Assembly (NCBI GenBank): GCA_030685015.1
Contig: JAUXWS010000100.1
Location: 79,270 to 143,269 of the forward strand
Source: a bacterium
Lineage (GTDB): Bacteria; CAIWAD01
Direction of reading: 5' to 3'
Length of the DNA: 64,000 nt
Shown here: positions 32,851-41,367 of the stretch, in pieces
How the letters are laid out: every line of letters begins with the position of its first letter
Position numbering within the stretch: position 1 is the stretch's first letter
Translations under genes and position numbers: made by a program
The notes under the pieces: model-generated
Seen by the model: only the letters and a program-made list of their open reading frames with translations
The model's database searches: none
Told to the model about the DNA's origin: nothing

Positions 32851-33560
32851 CAGGATTCTTCTGGATTTCTTTCGCGGAGACGCTTGAGCAGTCTTTTGTG
32901 CCGCTTCTGGACGGTGAAATAGTCTTCGTCAGCTGCGGCAGCCAACTCGTGCAGCGTATAGCCGTAGACATATAGCCCCACCAGCACGCTGCGCTCGGCA
33001 TCGGTAATGGGCATGTCCAGGATCAAGTCCTGCAGCGCCTGGTAGGCGTCGGCACGGTCGTCGGGCAGGCTGTCAGCCATCAGGGCCTCGTCGGGCGTGG
33101 CTGTGACCCTCTCGGCGCGATTGCTCTGCCATAGCCCCTCATGATAGGCCAGCCGTCGGCGTGCATCATTGGCGATCTCCTGCTCCAGGTATGCATCCGC
33201 CAGGCGTTTCTCACTCAGATTGAGCAGCGTCTCCAGGAACGCCATCACGATCGAGCTGTGCACTTCCTCCCTGCTTTGGGCAGGCAAGTGGTATCGCCCT
33301 GCCATGGCCTGCAGCGCCGGCGCGTATGTGACCAGCAGCCAGAGCTGGATGCTGGGTGCCTCTGGTGCGCCGGTCTGCAGGTGGCGGATGCAGGCACTGA
33401 GCGCCGCCTGGCGGGCCGCTTGGCGTTCCTTGGCCCCAGGGCCCAGGAGGGTCATGAAGTCGGCCAAGGTGGGCGGCAGGCCCGGTTCCCGGGCCGCAAG
33501 GGACAGGTAGTCGGATGTGGATGCCGGGGTGTAGGCGTCGGCGTGTTTGGTGGGCAGCAT
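32850..33560 (-). CDS. Sigma-70-like (ECF-type) RNA polymerase sigma factor
   Basis: 236 aa. A region-2-like segment is LLVTYAPALQAMAGRYHLPA, then REEVHSSIVMAFLETLLN (~residues 90-130). Region-4-like helix-turn-helix at ~185-232: ITDAERSVLVGLYVYGYTLH, then ELAAAADEDYFTVQKRHKRLL. The order and spacing fit a diverged ECF sigma factor. It heads the long minus-strand operon and would switch the host polymerase to element promoters. The first ~80 residues match nothing I know. Confidence 0.65.
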   Translation of the reverse strand: MLPTKHADAYTPASTSDYLSLAAREPGLPPTLADFMTLLGPGAKERQAARQAALSACIRHLQTGAPEAPSIQLWLLVTYAPALQAMAGRYHLPAQSREEVHSSIVMAFLETLLNLSEKRLADAYLEQEIANDARRRLAYHEGLWQSNRAERVTATPDEALMADSLPDDRADAYQALQDLILDMPITDAERSVLVGLYVYGYTLHELAAAADEDYFTVQKRHKRLLKRLRERNPEES

Positions 33561-34266
33561 GACCCTGCTCCAGCGCTGGGGTCAGCGCCGGCGCGGGGTC
33601 GCCGGGAGGCATGATCAGGGCCCGGGCGCAGGGTGTTGCGCGCCGGGGCCGACAGGTTATTGGGGATTGGACAGAGTCCACCCAGGCGGCCTGCTTTACA
33701 GAGTCCACCCGGCCCGTGGAAAACACGGGCATGGCAAGGGCATGGAGTGGCCCTAAGCCGACTGCGTCCTTTGCGTGCGCCTAGTGATCAGGCCAGGCGC
33801 GGACTGTCGACCCGGGCTACGAGATGTGGATGGGGTTGGATCGGAAAACGGTGGAATGCAGGAAGTGGCGCAGAGTGGCGCGCGAAGGGGCGTGGACGTA
33901 GTGGGTCATGGGATGCTCCTGGTGCTGTGCAAGACGAGTAGCCAATTTCGAGGTAGGCTGCCCGCCCGTGTTTATAAGCCGAAACCGAGTTGTCGAAACG
34001 CCCCACCAGGTGGGCGCCCGGGGTCCTCACGGAACTCCCGCAACTCGGTTTCAGCAGGGGCTGAAAGTACCAAACTGTGGGGGGTCGCGTGTGGCCCGTG
34101 CACCGCTGTCGCGCAGGGGTTGGATACAAGCTGATTGAAGCCGGGGAAAGATGCAAGCTGGTATTCTGAGCCGCCAGCTTTATTTGAAGCAATCGGCGAA
34201 TGGGCGCATTAAGCGATGTGCGGGATGTGATTCGTGGGCAGCTGTCGCTGCCGTTTCCCCATCATG
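33561..34266. other. Non-coding leader of the long minus-strand operon
   Basis: No credible gene. It holds the palindrome at 33981-34052 and a minus-strand TATAAA near 33971-33976 with TTTCGA 16 bases upstream, a plausible promoter for the operon starting at 33560. The ~400-base leader after it contains no recognised riboswitch. Confidence 0.5.
33981..34052. promoter_or_regulatory. Nested palindrome over the presumed operon promoter
   Basis: GAAACCGAGTTG (33981-33992) is perfectly mirrored by CAACTCGGTTTC (34041-34052), 48 bases apart. The loop holds an inner hairpin CGCCCCACC-AGGTGGGCG. The left arm lies between the candidate -35 and -10 on the minus strand. Likely an operator, or a regulatory RNA structure. 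Confidence 0.55.
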
Positions 34267-34293
34267 CAAAACCCCCAGTGACAAACTAGGGGC
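34267..34293 (-). terminator. Rho-independent terminator of the integrase transcript
   Basis: On the minus strand CCCCTAGT-TTGTC-ACTGGGGG (8 pairs, one G-T) is followed by TTTT. It lies downstream of the integrase and its decayed copy. A second palindrome, GGGGCCCC twice at 34313-34320 and 34336-34343, is followed by ATATTTT on the plus strand. Confidence 0.7.
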
Positions 34294-34437
34294 TTCGCAT
34301 GTAGCCTGACTCGGGGCCCCGGAGTTGCTGCTCTTGGGGCCCCATATTTTCGCCATTTATCAAGAGAATTCCAAAGAAATTCCAATGGTTCTGTAGAACT
34401 TGTTAGACCAATGTCAATTGAATGACGTCGCCAATCA

Positions 34438-34632
34438 AGAAGTTCTCCCTTGTTCTGCTATACGAAGCACCTCTTCCATCGCATGTTCCACGCTTGCCCG
34501 CACGGATGCAGTGCCAAGGGGGGAGATCTCAGTGGTCGCCTTCGATTCAAGCCCCAGTGTTTCTTGATGATCTACAGCGGTGACCCTGTGTCGATTTGAA
34601 AGGCGGAGAGGCTGCGCCGAAGGTCATGCGTG
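34438..34632 (-). pseudogene. Decayed C-terminal fragment of a second integrase
   Basis: Minus-strand reading gives HDLRRSLSAFQIDTGSPL, then a stop (34574-34572), IIKK, a frameshift, and TLGLESKATTEIS. The intact integrase has HDLRRSLASFQIDTGTPLEV then IQKTLGHESKVTTEIYARMA. The fragment is thus a relative, not a copy of the active gene. It indicates an earlier integration at the same tRNA site. Confidence 0.75.
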
Positions 34633-34681
34633 AGCAAGCTCGTGATACAAACCGAAAGCACAAACCGAAAGCCTTCATTGG

Positions 34682-35830
34682 TCACTTGGTCTCTGACTTC
34701 AGCATCTCGTCCACGGCCCGTTCCAAACTTGCCCTGACGGGCTCCAGCGCCATTCTGGCGTAGATCTCAGTGGTCACCTTGGACTCATGGCCCAGGGTCT
34801 TTTGGATCACCTCAAGCGGCGTGCCCGTGTCGATCTGGAAGGAAGCCAGGCTGCGGCGCAGATCGTGCAGGTGTAGGTCCTTCAAGCCGGCGCTTTCGCA
34901 GATCCGCCTCCAACCCGCCTTCGGCTCAACCATGTGGTCGTTCGTCCCTCTGCCGGGGAACACGAATGGCCCCTTGATGACTGATTTTCTAGCCCGCAGA
35001 ATGGCGACGACGTGACTGCTTAGCACAACAGGCAGCTCAAATCCCGTCTTGGACTCCTCTGCTGGCACAACCCAGAGCCCCTTCAACAGCGAGACATGCT
35101 GCCATCGCATGGCCTGCAGGTTCGAACGCCGTGCGCCGGTGAACAATGCGAGAAGCACGAACTCCCGGACGTCACGATTCGGTTCTTCTTCGACCGCCTT
35201 GAAGAAGCCGGCCAGCTCCTCGACTTCCAGACGCCTGGACCGTGACCGCTCACGATAGAACGTGATCGCCGTTGCCGGATTGGGGATATCCAGTTCGTGC
35301 TCGCGTATGGCTCGGTTGATGGCGGCGCGCAGGAGGGCAATGACGCGATTCGCTGCCATGCGCCCATTTTCTTTACCGATCTGCTGGTGAAATGCCGTCA
35401 CCTCATGGCGTCGAAGTGAAGCCAATGGTCGTGAATCGCCCCAGGGGCCGATGTGCTTACGCCATTGTCCGTTGTAGCTGATCACCGTGCCCGGCGCTCG
35501 ATGATCCTGCGCATGCGCCAAGTACTCATTCATGACCTGATGCAGGTAGAGGGGCGCACGCTTCTGCCGCTCGTAGGGGTTCCCGCATGTGAGCTTGGTG
35601 ATGATCTCAGCCGCTATGGCCCGCGCTCGCGAAATCGAAACTTCACCTAGTGCACCGATGCGCTGGACGATCTTCCCCCCTGCGTGCTTCTTCACGACGT
35701 AGAAGGATTTTGCTCCGCTTGAAGTGATCTGCATGGCCAACGCAGGGACCTGGTCATCGTGGACAAATTCGCGGGGTTTGTCTGTTGTGATGGCGCTGAG
35801 GGCAGCCACGGAAAAGCGGAAACGGCGCAT
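34682..35830 (-). CDS. int: Tyrosine recombinase (integrase, P4-like)
   Basis: 382 aa from ATG 35830 (GTG 35863 possible). N-terminal DUF4102-like arm-binding region (FVHDDQVPALAMQITSSGAK), core-binding domain (~100-180), then the catalytic domain with the Arg in FTGARRSNLQAMRW, HDLRRSLASF (H-x2-R), and LGHESKVTTEIYAR with the His and the nucleophile Tyr. It inserts the element into a tRNA gene; the tRNA fragment lies 150 bases away. It is transcribed away from the attachment site toward the terminator at 34267. Confidence 0.9.
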   Translation of the reverse strand: MRRFRFSVAALSAITTDKPREFVHDDQVPALAMQITSSGAKSFYVVKKHAGGKIVQRIGALGEVSISRARAIAAEIITKLTCGNPYERQKRAPLYLHQVMNEYLAHAQDHRAPGTVISYNGQWRKHIGPWGDSRPLASLRRHEVTAFHQQIGKENGRMAANRVIALLRAAINRAIREHELDIPNPATAITFYRERSRSRRLEVEELAGFFKAVEEEPNRDVREFVLLALFTGARRSNLQAMRWQHVSLLKGLWVVPAEESKTGFELPVVLSSHVVAILRARKSVIKGPFVFPGRGTNDHMVEPKAGWRRICESAGLKDLHLHDLRRSLASFQIDTGTPLEVIQKTLGHESKVTTEIYARMALEPVRASLERAVDEMLKSETK

Positions 35831-36017
35831 GAAAATCTCGACCCTATGATGCCTTTGTATCACGGCTTCGGTTGCACCCCGGTTGCACCTTTTTCAGATT
35901 TCGAGCGAACGGAGCGAACGGAGGCCGCGCTCATGGTCGGATAAATTCCTTGATAAGCCAAAGGGATAGAACAGAGCGAGCAGGAGCGAACGAAGGCATA
36001 TACAGCGTAAGTTCTTT

Positions 36018-36059
36018 CTCATAATCTCTTGGTCGCAGGTTCGAGTCCTGCTGGGCCTA
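36018..36059 (+). other. Displaced 3' part of tRNA-Met: right attachment site (attR)
   Basis: The anticodon loop CTCATAA (36018-36024, anticodon CAT), variable loop, a perfect T-arm (GCAGG-TTCGAGT-CCTGC, 36035-36051) and 3' acceptor strand TGGGCCT plus A are present. The bases before 36018 (GTTCTTT) cannot pair with the anticodon stem TCTCT, so the 5' half is not here. This is what remains at the far end when an element integrates into a tRNA 3' region; the restored tRNA should stand at the left end, outside the window. Confidence 0.8.
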
Positions 36060-36198
36060 TCTCATCTGAAACGACGACTGTCATCAATGGCAGTTGTCAA
36101 TTGGATGACCACATGGCAACGACTCGGGCTTTCCCGCAGCCAGCGCCCCAGTCAGATTCGTTTGTCACCCATCCTTCATTCCTCCTTCGCCCCCACCC

Positions 36199-36246
36199 TT
36201 GACATTCCTCCAGCGGGATGCTTCATTGTTTCGTCATTTAGCTAAA
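36199..36246 (+). promoter_or_regulatory. Promoter and ArsR operator of the arsenic operon
   Basis: TTGACA (36199-36204), 17-base spacer, TTCATT (36222-36227). Just downstream is the perfect palindrome TTTAGCTAAA (36237-36246), then ATG at 36261. The position between -10 and start fits an ArsR repressor site released by arsenite. Confidence 0.65.
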
Positions 36247-36260
36247 CAACTAAACGAGAC

Positions 36261-36635
36261 ATGACCAGGACCCTCGACATCCTCAAAGCTCTGGCGGATG
36301 GCAACCGACTGCGCATCCTGGCAGCCCTGCTGCGGGTGGAGGAGCTGTGCGCCTGCCAGATCATCGATCTGCTGGGCGTCAGCGGCGCCACCACCAGCCG
36401 CCATCTGGCCCTTCTGGCCAATGCCGGCCTCGTCACAGGACGCCGGGCGGGGCGCTGGATCCACTATCGCCTGGCCGGGAACGTCCTGGATGACGACCTG
36501 CTGATCCAATGGCTGAGCGGGAAACTGTCCATGGCCCCGGAGCTGGAGAGGGACCGTGGTCGCCTGGCGGAGATCCTCTCCTGTCGTCCGGAGGATATCT
36601 GTGCGCGGCAGCGCGTAGGAAGCTGCTGTGGTTGA
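36261..36635 (+). CDS. arsR: ArsR-family arsenite-responsive repressor
   Basis: 124 aa winged-helix protein. ELCACQIIDLLGVSGATTSR contains the metal-site cysteines C30 and C32 (compare ELCVCDL in classical ArsR) at the start of the recognition region. A C-terminal SCCG may add ligands. It represses its own operon until As(III) binds. First gene of arsR-arsC-arsM-acr3; 33 bases separate it from arsC. Confidence 0.9.
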   Translation: MTRTLDILKALADGNRLRILAALLRVEELCACQIIDLLGVSGATTSRHLALLANAGLVTGRRAGRWIHYRLAGNVLDDDLLIQWLSGKLSMAPELERDRGRLAEILSCRPEDICARQRVGSCCG

Positions 36636-36668
36636 TTCGCCGCATCGCGGCAGTAGCGGAGTGTTCGA

Positions 36669-37100
36669 TTGGAACGGCTGAGGGTTCTCTTCCTGTGCAC
36701 AGGGAACAGCTGCCGAAGCCAAATGGCGGAGGGCTGGGCACGCACCCTGAGAAGCGATCGCCTGGAAGCGTTCTCCGCCGGGCTGGAGGCCCATGGCCTG
36801 AATCCACTGGCCGTGCAGGTGATGGCCGAGGCGGGTGTCGACATCAGCGGACAGGCCTCCCGGCGGCTGGACCAATGGCACGGTCAGGACTTCGATGTGG
36901 TGGTGACGGTGTGCGGCCACGCCCATGAAACCTGCCCGGTGTTTCCCGGCAAGGCGCGCATTGTCCATCGCGGCTTCGATGATCCTCCCCGTCTGGCCGC
37001 GACCCTGCCCACGATTGAGGAAAAGCTGGCGGTCTATCGGCGTGTGCGCGACGAGATCCGCGCCTTCGTGGAAGACTTGCCGGAGATGTTGCAACGCTAA
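36669..37100 (+). CDS. arsC: Thioredoxin-coupled arsenate reductase
   Basis: 143 aa of the low-molecular-weight phosphatase fold. Start is TTG 36669 with GGAG 8 bases before; an in-frame TAG excludes anything longer. P-loop C10-TGNSC-R16 and the redox cysteines C82 and C89 (VCGHAHETCP) occupy the same positions as in the Staphylococcus pI258 enzyme. It reduces As(V) to As(III), feeding both the methyltransferase and the exporter downstream. Confidence 0.9.
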   Translation: MERLRVLFLCTGNSCRSQMAEGWARTLRSDRLEAFSAGLEAHGLNPLAVQVMAEAGVDISGQASRRLDQWHGQDFDVVVTVCGHAHETCPVFPGKARIVHRGFDDPPRLAATLPTIEEKLAVYRRVRDEIRAFVEDLPEMLQR

Positions 37101-37145
37101 GTAGCTTTCGCCCTGCCGGGGCGCAACCAAACCATGGAGTCAACC

Positions 37146-37934
37146 ATGTCCGAGACACACAAGGACCAAGTCCGCGCCGCCGTGCGCGGCCGCTATGGAG
37201 AGATCGCCACGCTGCAGGCCGGGAGTTGCTGCGGAGGCGGCTCACCCTGCTGCGATCCGTCGGAGGCGTCTCTCGCCAGTGCCCGCCTGGGCTACACCGC
37301 GGAGGAACTGGCCGCCATCCCGCAGGGAGCCAACCTGGGACTCGGTTGCGGCAATCCGCAGGCCATCGCGGCGCTCAAAACGGGTGAAGCCGTTCTTGAC
37401 CTGGGCAGCGGCGCCGGCTTCGACTGCTTCCTGGCTGCCCGCCAGGTGGGCGCCAATGGGCGCGTCATCGGCGTGGACATGACGCCGGACATGATCAGCC
37501 GAGCCCGCGCCAACGCCGAGTCCGGCGGCCATGCCAATGTGGAATTCCGCCTGGGGGAGATCGAGCATCTGCCTGTGGCCGACCAATCCATCGATGTCAT
37601 CATCTCCAACTGCGTCATCAATCTCTCGCCCGACAAAGGCCAGGTCTTCCGCGAGGCCTTCCGCGTCCTGCGGCCCGGCGGTCGCCTGGCCATCAGCGAC
37701 GTGGTGGCCCTGGCCCCCTTGCCGGAAGCGCTGCGCCTGGACCTTGAAGCCTACGCCGGCTGTGTGTCCGGGGCCGCGCTCGTGCCCGAGGTGGAGGCCA
37801 TGCTCAAGGAGGCGGGCTTCCGCCAGGTCCGTGTGACAGTCAAGGATGAGAGCCGCGCCATCATCAAGGACTGGTTCCCCGGCAGCGGGGCGGAGGAGGC
37901 GGTCGCGTCGGCCACCATCGAGGCCATCCGCTGA
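37146..37934 (+). CDS. arsM: Arsenite S-adenosylmethionine methyltransferase
   Basis: 262 aa. ATG 37146 is preferred to 37134 because GGAG sits 6 bases before it. SAM-binding motif [20 protein letters not shown]; arsenite-binding cysteines in [15 protein letters not shown] and YAGCVSGA, the three conserved positions of ArsM. The N-terminal [10 protein letters not shown] adds more. It methylates As(III) to methylarsenicals. Third gene of the operon, between reductase and exporter. Confidence 0.9.
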   Translation: MSETHKDQVRAAVRGRYGEIATLQAGSCCGGGSPCCDPSEASLASARLGYTAEELAAIPQGANLGLGCGNPQAIAALKTGEAVLDLGSGAGFDCFLAARQVGANGRVIGVDMTPDMISRARANAESGGHANVEFRLGEIEHLPVADQSIDVIISNCVINLSPDKGQVFREAFRVLRPGGRLAISDVVALAPLPEALRLDLEAYAGCVSGAALVPEVEAMLKEAGFRQVRVTVKDESRAIIKDWFPGSGAEEAVASATIEAIR

Positions 37935-37978
37935 CCTTTATCCATCGCATCTCCAATCCACCCAAGAAAGGCAGTCGC

Positions 37979-39187
37979 ATGGGCAACACCGCCTGTCCAG
38001 TTGAAGCGCGCCACATGAGCAGCGTGTTCGAGCGCTGGCTGACCCTGTGGGTCGGCCTCTGCATCGTGGGCGGGATCCTCCTGGGGAAAATCGCCCCAGG
38101 TTTGGCCCGGACCCTGGACGCCATGTCACTGACGGTGGACGGAGCCCCTGTCGTCTCCCTCCCCATTGCCATCTGCCTCTTCCTCATGATGTACCCGATC
38201 ATGGTGAAGATCGACTTCGGCGCCGTGCTCACGGCCGGCCGCAGCGGCAAGCCCGTCCTCCTCACCTTGTTCATCAACTGGGCGATCAAACCATTCACCA
38301 TGGCCGCCATCGCCACCCTCTTCCTGGGCGTGGTCTTCAAGGGCTTCATCGGTCCTGAAGCGGTGGACCTGGTCAAAATGCCGCTGGGGCTGGATCTGCC
38401 GGTGGGCGCCGCCCACGGCGCCGGACGGGTCGTGCTGCATGAAGGGCTGAAGATGCTGGAGATCCCGCTCTGGCGAAGCTACCTGGCCGGGGCCATCCTG
38501 CTCGGCGTGGCGCCCTGCACAGCCATGGTGCTGGTCTGGGGTTATCTGGCGCGCGGCAATGACGGACTGACCTTGATCATGGTGGCCATCAACTCCCTCA
38601 CCATGCTCCTGCTCTACGGCATGCTGGGCGGTTTCCTGCTGGGCGTCGGCCGGCTGCCTGTGCCCTGGCAGGCGCTCCTCTTGTCCATTGCCACCTACGT
38701 GGCGCTTCCCCTGGCCGCCGGCTACCTCTCCCGGCGCTGGATCCTGGCCGCCAAAGGAGAGGAGTGGTTCCGCCGCCGTTTCCTGCCCTTCCTCACGCCC
38801 ATCACCATCACGGCCCTGCTCGCCACCCTGGTGCTGCTCTTCTCCTTCAAGGGCGAGACCATCCTGGCCAAGCCCCTGACCATCCTATGGATCGCCGTCC
38901 CGCTTTTCCTGCAGACCGTCCTCATCTTCGCCCTCGCTTTCTGGCTGGCCCGCCGCCTGGGCCTGGCCTATGAGGACGCCGCCCCGGCCGCGCTCATCGG
39001 CGCCAGCAACCATTTCGAAGTGGCCATAGCCACGGCGGTCATGCTCTTCGGCCTTTCCTCGGGAGCGGCCCTGGCCACCGTGGTGGGCGTGCTGATCGAA
39101 GTGCCGGTCATGCTGATGCTGGTGGAAGTATGCAAGCGCAGTGAGCGCCTCTTCCCGCCACGAGGGAGCCTCTCACGCCAAGCATGA
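37979..39187 (+). CDS. acr3: Acr3-type arsenite efflux permease
   Basis: 402 aa with about ten transmembrane helices. Family signatures include [20 protein letters not shown] with the conserved Cys, and [20 protein letters not shown] in the second half. It exports arsenite using the proton gradient. ATG 37979 follows [26 protein letters not shown] start is typical of Acr3. Last gene of the operon. Confidence 0.92.
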   Translation: MGNTACPVEARHMSSVFERWLTLWVGLCIVGGILLGKIAPGLARTLDAMSLTVDGAPVVSLPIAICLFLMMYPIMVKIDFGAVLTAGRSGKPVLLTLFINWAIKPFTMAAIATLFLGVVFKGFIGPEAVDLVKMPLGLDLPVGAAHGAGRVVLHEGLKMLEIPLWRSYLAGAILLGVAPCTAMVLVWGYLARGNDGLTLIMVAINSLTMLLLYGMLGGFLLGVGRLPVPWQALLLSIATYVALPLAAGYLSRRWILAAKGEEWFRRRFLPFLTPITITALLATLVLLFSFKGETILAKPLTILWIAVPLFLQTVLIFALAFWLARRLGLAYEDAAPAALIGASNHFEVAIATAVMLFGLSSGAALATVVGVLIEVPVMLMLVEVCKRSERLFPPRGSLSRQA

Positions 39188-39591
39188 CGCCCGTCATATC
39201 CGCAGATTGACGAAGGGGTTGACAGCCGATGATCCGCCCGATGCTGAACATTCATGCCAAAAATCGGACATGGTGCGATCCAATGACATGGGCCATCCAG
39301 CAGAAGGCAAACCCTCTTCAAGTACGGAACTGAAGCAAGCCTCTGCGCGAACGCCCATTTGCATCTGATAACTGAACTATTAATTAATAAACCCATTCTG
39401 CCGCGCACCGAGATCTCCTTGCACATCATGTTGTTGCCACACGCGCGCCTCACAGCTCATGCTGGAATGGCCCGCCCCTTGCTCGCCACCCCCCGCGTCC
39501 GCATGCCCGAGCGGCTTCACACACGGCTGAAACGGCTGATCCCCTGTCGCTCAGTGCGATCACGATCGGCACAGAAAAAAAGGAGTTCCCC
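39188..39591. other. Intergenic region after the arsenic operon
   Basis: About 400 bases without a gene. No clear terminator is seen after acr3. A short AT-rich patch (39368-39392) could hold the promoter of the next gene; AAAAAAAGGAG at 39576-39586 is that gene's ribosome site. Confidence 0.5.
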
Positions 39592-41130
39592 ATGCGTTTC
39601 TTGTCCACCCTACTGCTTCTGCCATTGGCCTTGCAGGCCGTGGCAACCGTCCCCGGGACAGGGACGGGCCAGGGTCCCATCGTCGACCGCGACCTCAACA
39701 CCGTGATCATCACGGAATCCGGCTTCATCACCCTTTCCGCTGACGGCCTGGGCACTGTGAACAGCAGCGGTCTCATCCAGGTTGACAAGCCCAGCGCCGG
39801 CGCCACCGTGCGGGCGGCCTATCTGGCGGCGGCCAGCACCGGCTTCTCCGGCTATGCCATCCCCGACGGTTGCATCGCCCTGGACGGCACGGGCGTATCC
39901 TGGTTCTCCAGCACCCCAAGCGGCATCTTTTCTCAGAACCACTTCGCCAATGTGACGGCCATCGTCGCGCCGGTGCTCAACGCCGCCGGCGCCGGCATCA
40001 CCAGTCTGGTGATCGACGAGTGCGACACCTGGAACATCGACGGATCGGCCCTCTACGTCATCTTCGACGACCCGGCCACCACCGTCTTCCGCACGGCGGT
40101 CATCGCCTTCGGCGCCCAGTCCACCACGGGCGACACCTTCGCCATCGGCTTCGGGCAGCCGGTGGACATGAGCCTGAACCCCGTCATCGAGATGGGCCTG
40201 GCCATCAGTTTCGGCTACGCCCGCGGCACCTGCCAGACCAGCTTTGTGGACGTCAACGGCAGCCGTCTGACCTCCAGCGCCGGCGGCAACGACGACGGCG
40301 AGGACAACAACGGCGCCCTCATCACGGTGGGCGGCATCGGCGACCTTCTGGCCAATCCGGCCGATCCCTTCCACGAGGATCCTTGCGTCTTCGATGACTT
40401 CACCCTTTATGACGACGAGCGCTACAACATTGCCGGCTTCGTCAACGACGGCGACACGGGCATGTCCGCCACCACCTTCAACCCCTCCAACGACGACAAC
40501 ATCTTCGTTGCCCATCTGCTGCTGGACTTCGCCGCCGTGGTGGGCGAAGGCGCTGTGCTGACCCCGTCCGACGCCGTCAACTGCCTCTGTGACCAGCATG
40601 TTGTGACCGTCACCTTGCAGGACAACAATGGCAACCCGTTGGTCAACACGGGCGTGACCATCGAGGTGATCGCCGGCCCCTCCACGGGCGCCGGGGCCAG
40701 CGGCTTCACCGATGGTGGTGGCCAATTCTCCTTCACCTACAGCAGTTGCGTGGAAGGCCAGGACGTGATTGTCGCCTACTTCACGAACAGCCAGGGGATG
40801 ATCCAGTACAGCAACCTGGCCTACAAGACGTGGCAGCGTTGCACGGTGGATGCCGGCGAGACGGCGGAGAGCTTCACCCTGGCCCAGAACACGCCCAATC
40901 CCTTCAACCCGGCCACCACCATCTCCTTCACCCTGCCCGAGACGGGCGCGGCCCAGGTGCTGGTCCACAGCCTGGCCGGCGAGCTGGTGCGCAGCATCGA
41001 CCTGGGCATCGCCGCCCGCGGCACGCACCAGGTGGTGATCGACGGCCGTGAGCTGGCCAGCGGCGTCTACGTCTACACGCTGCAGAGCGAGTTTGGCACC
41101 ATCAGCCGCAAGATGGTCCTCATGAAATAG
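39592..41130 (+). CDS. Secreted protein with C-terminal FlgD-like sorting domain
   Basis: 512 aa. A signal peptide (MRFLSTLLLLPLALQAVA) is followed by a large beta-rich domain (~30-310; TVRAAYLAAASTGFSGYAIP), an Ig-like domain (~325-415), and a C-terminal ~85-residue domain with NTPNPFNPATTISFTLPETG and SGVYVYTLQSEFGTISRKMV. That last domain is the FlgD-Ig/type IX-type sorting signal found in FCB bacteria. Cargo of unknown function, probably attached to the cell surface. It stands alone with a terminator behind it. Confidence 0.8.
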   Translation: MRFLSTLLLLPLALQAVATVPGTGTGQGPIVDRDLNTVIITESGFITLSADGLGTVNSSGLIQVDKPSAGATVRAAYLAAASTGFSGYAIPDGCIALDGTGVSWFSSTPSGIFSQNHFANVTAIVAPVLNAAGAGITSLVIDECDTWNIDGSALYVIFDDPATTVFRTAVIAFGAQSTTGDTFAIGFGQPVDMSLNPVIEMGLAISFGYARGTCQTSFVDVNGSRLTSSAGGNDDGEDNNGALITVGGIGDLLANPADPFHEDPCVFDDFTLYDDERYNIAGFVNDGDTGMSATTFNPSNDDNIFVAHLLLDFAAVVGEGAVLTPSDAVNCLCDQHVVTVTLQDNNGNPLVNTGVTIEVIAGPSTGAGASGFTDGGGQFSFTYSSCVEGQDVIVAYFTNSQGMIQYSNLAYKTWQRCTVDAGETAESFTLAQNTPNPFNPATTISFTLPETGAAQVLVHSLAGELVRSIDLGIAARGTHQVVIDGRELASGVYVYTLQSEFGTISRKMVLMK

Positions 41131-41159
41131 GCTTCAAGCCACAACATCATCCGCCACCC

Positions 41160-41191
41160 AGGGGGCGGTCCACGGACCGCCCCCTTCGTTT
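41160..41191 (+). terminator. Rho-independent terminator
   Basis: GGGGGCGGTCC-AC-GGACCGCCCCC, an 11-bp stem, followed by TTCGTTT, 30 bases after the stop of the secreted protein. Confidence 0.8.
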
Positions 41192-41367
41192 GGCCCCGGG
41201 CCGCGTGATCATCCTCCCCCCCGCGTCTTGGCCTCCCCAGCCCGCTCTTCGGCCCGCTTTCCATCGGCTCGACATAATTGATTCGGGTCAATACTTGCTA
41301 CCAACAAATTATTTTCCTAGAATGGGCCCGGTCAGATCATGATCCAGCGATTCTTGTTGGAGGACAA

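Noticed and set aside
33788..34192. 134-codon minus-strand frame in the operon leader
   Set aside because: No ribosome site, Pro/Ser/His-rich composition; it overlaps the palindrome and presumed promoter.
36001..36060. A complete tRNA-Met gene
   Set aside because: Only the anticodon loop, T-arm and 3' acceptor strand are present. The preceding bases cannot form the anticodon stem 5' strand, D-arm or acceptor partner.
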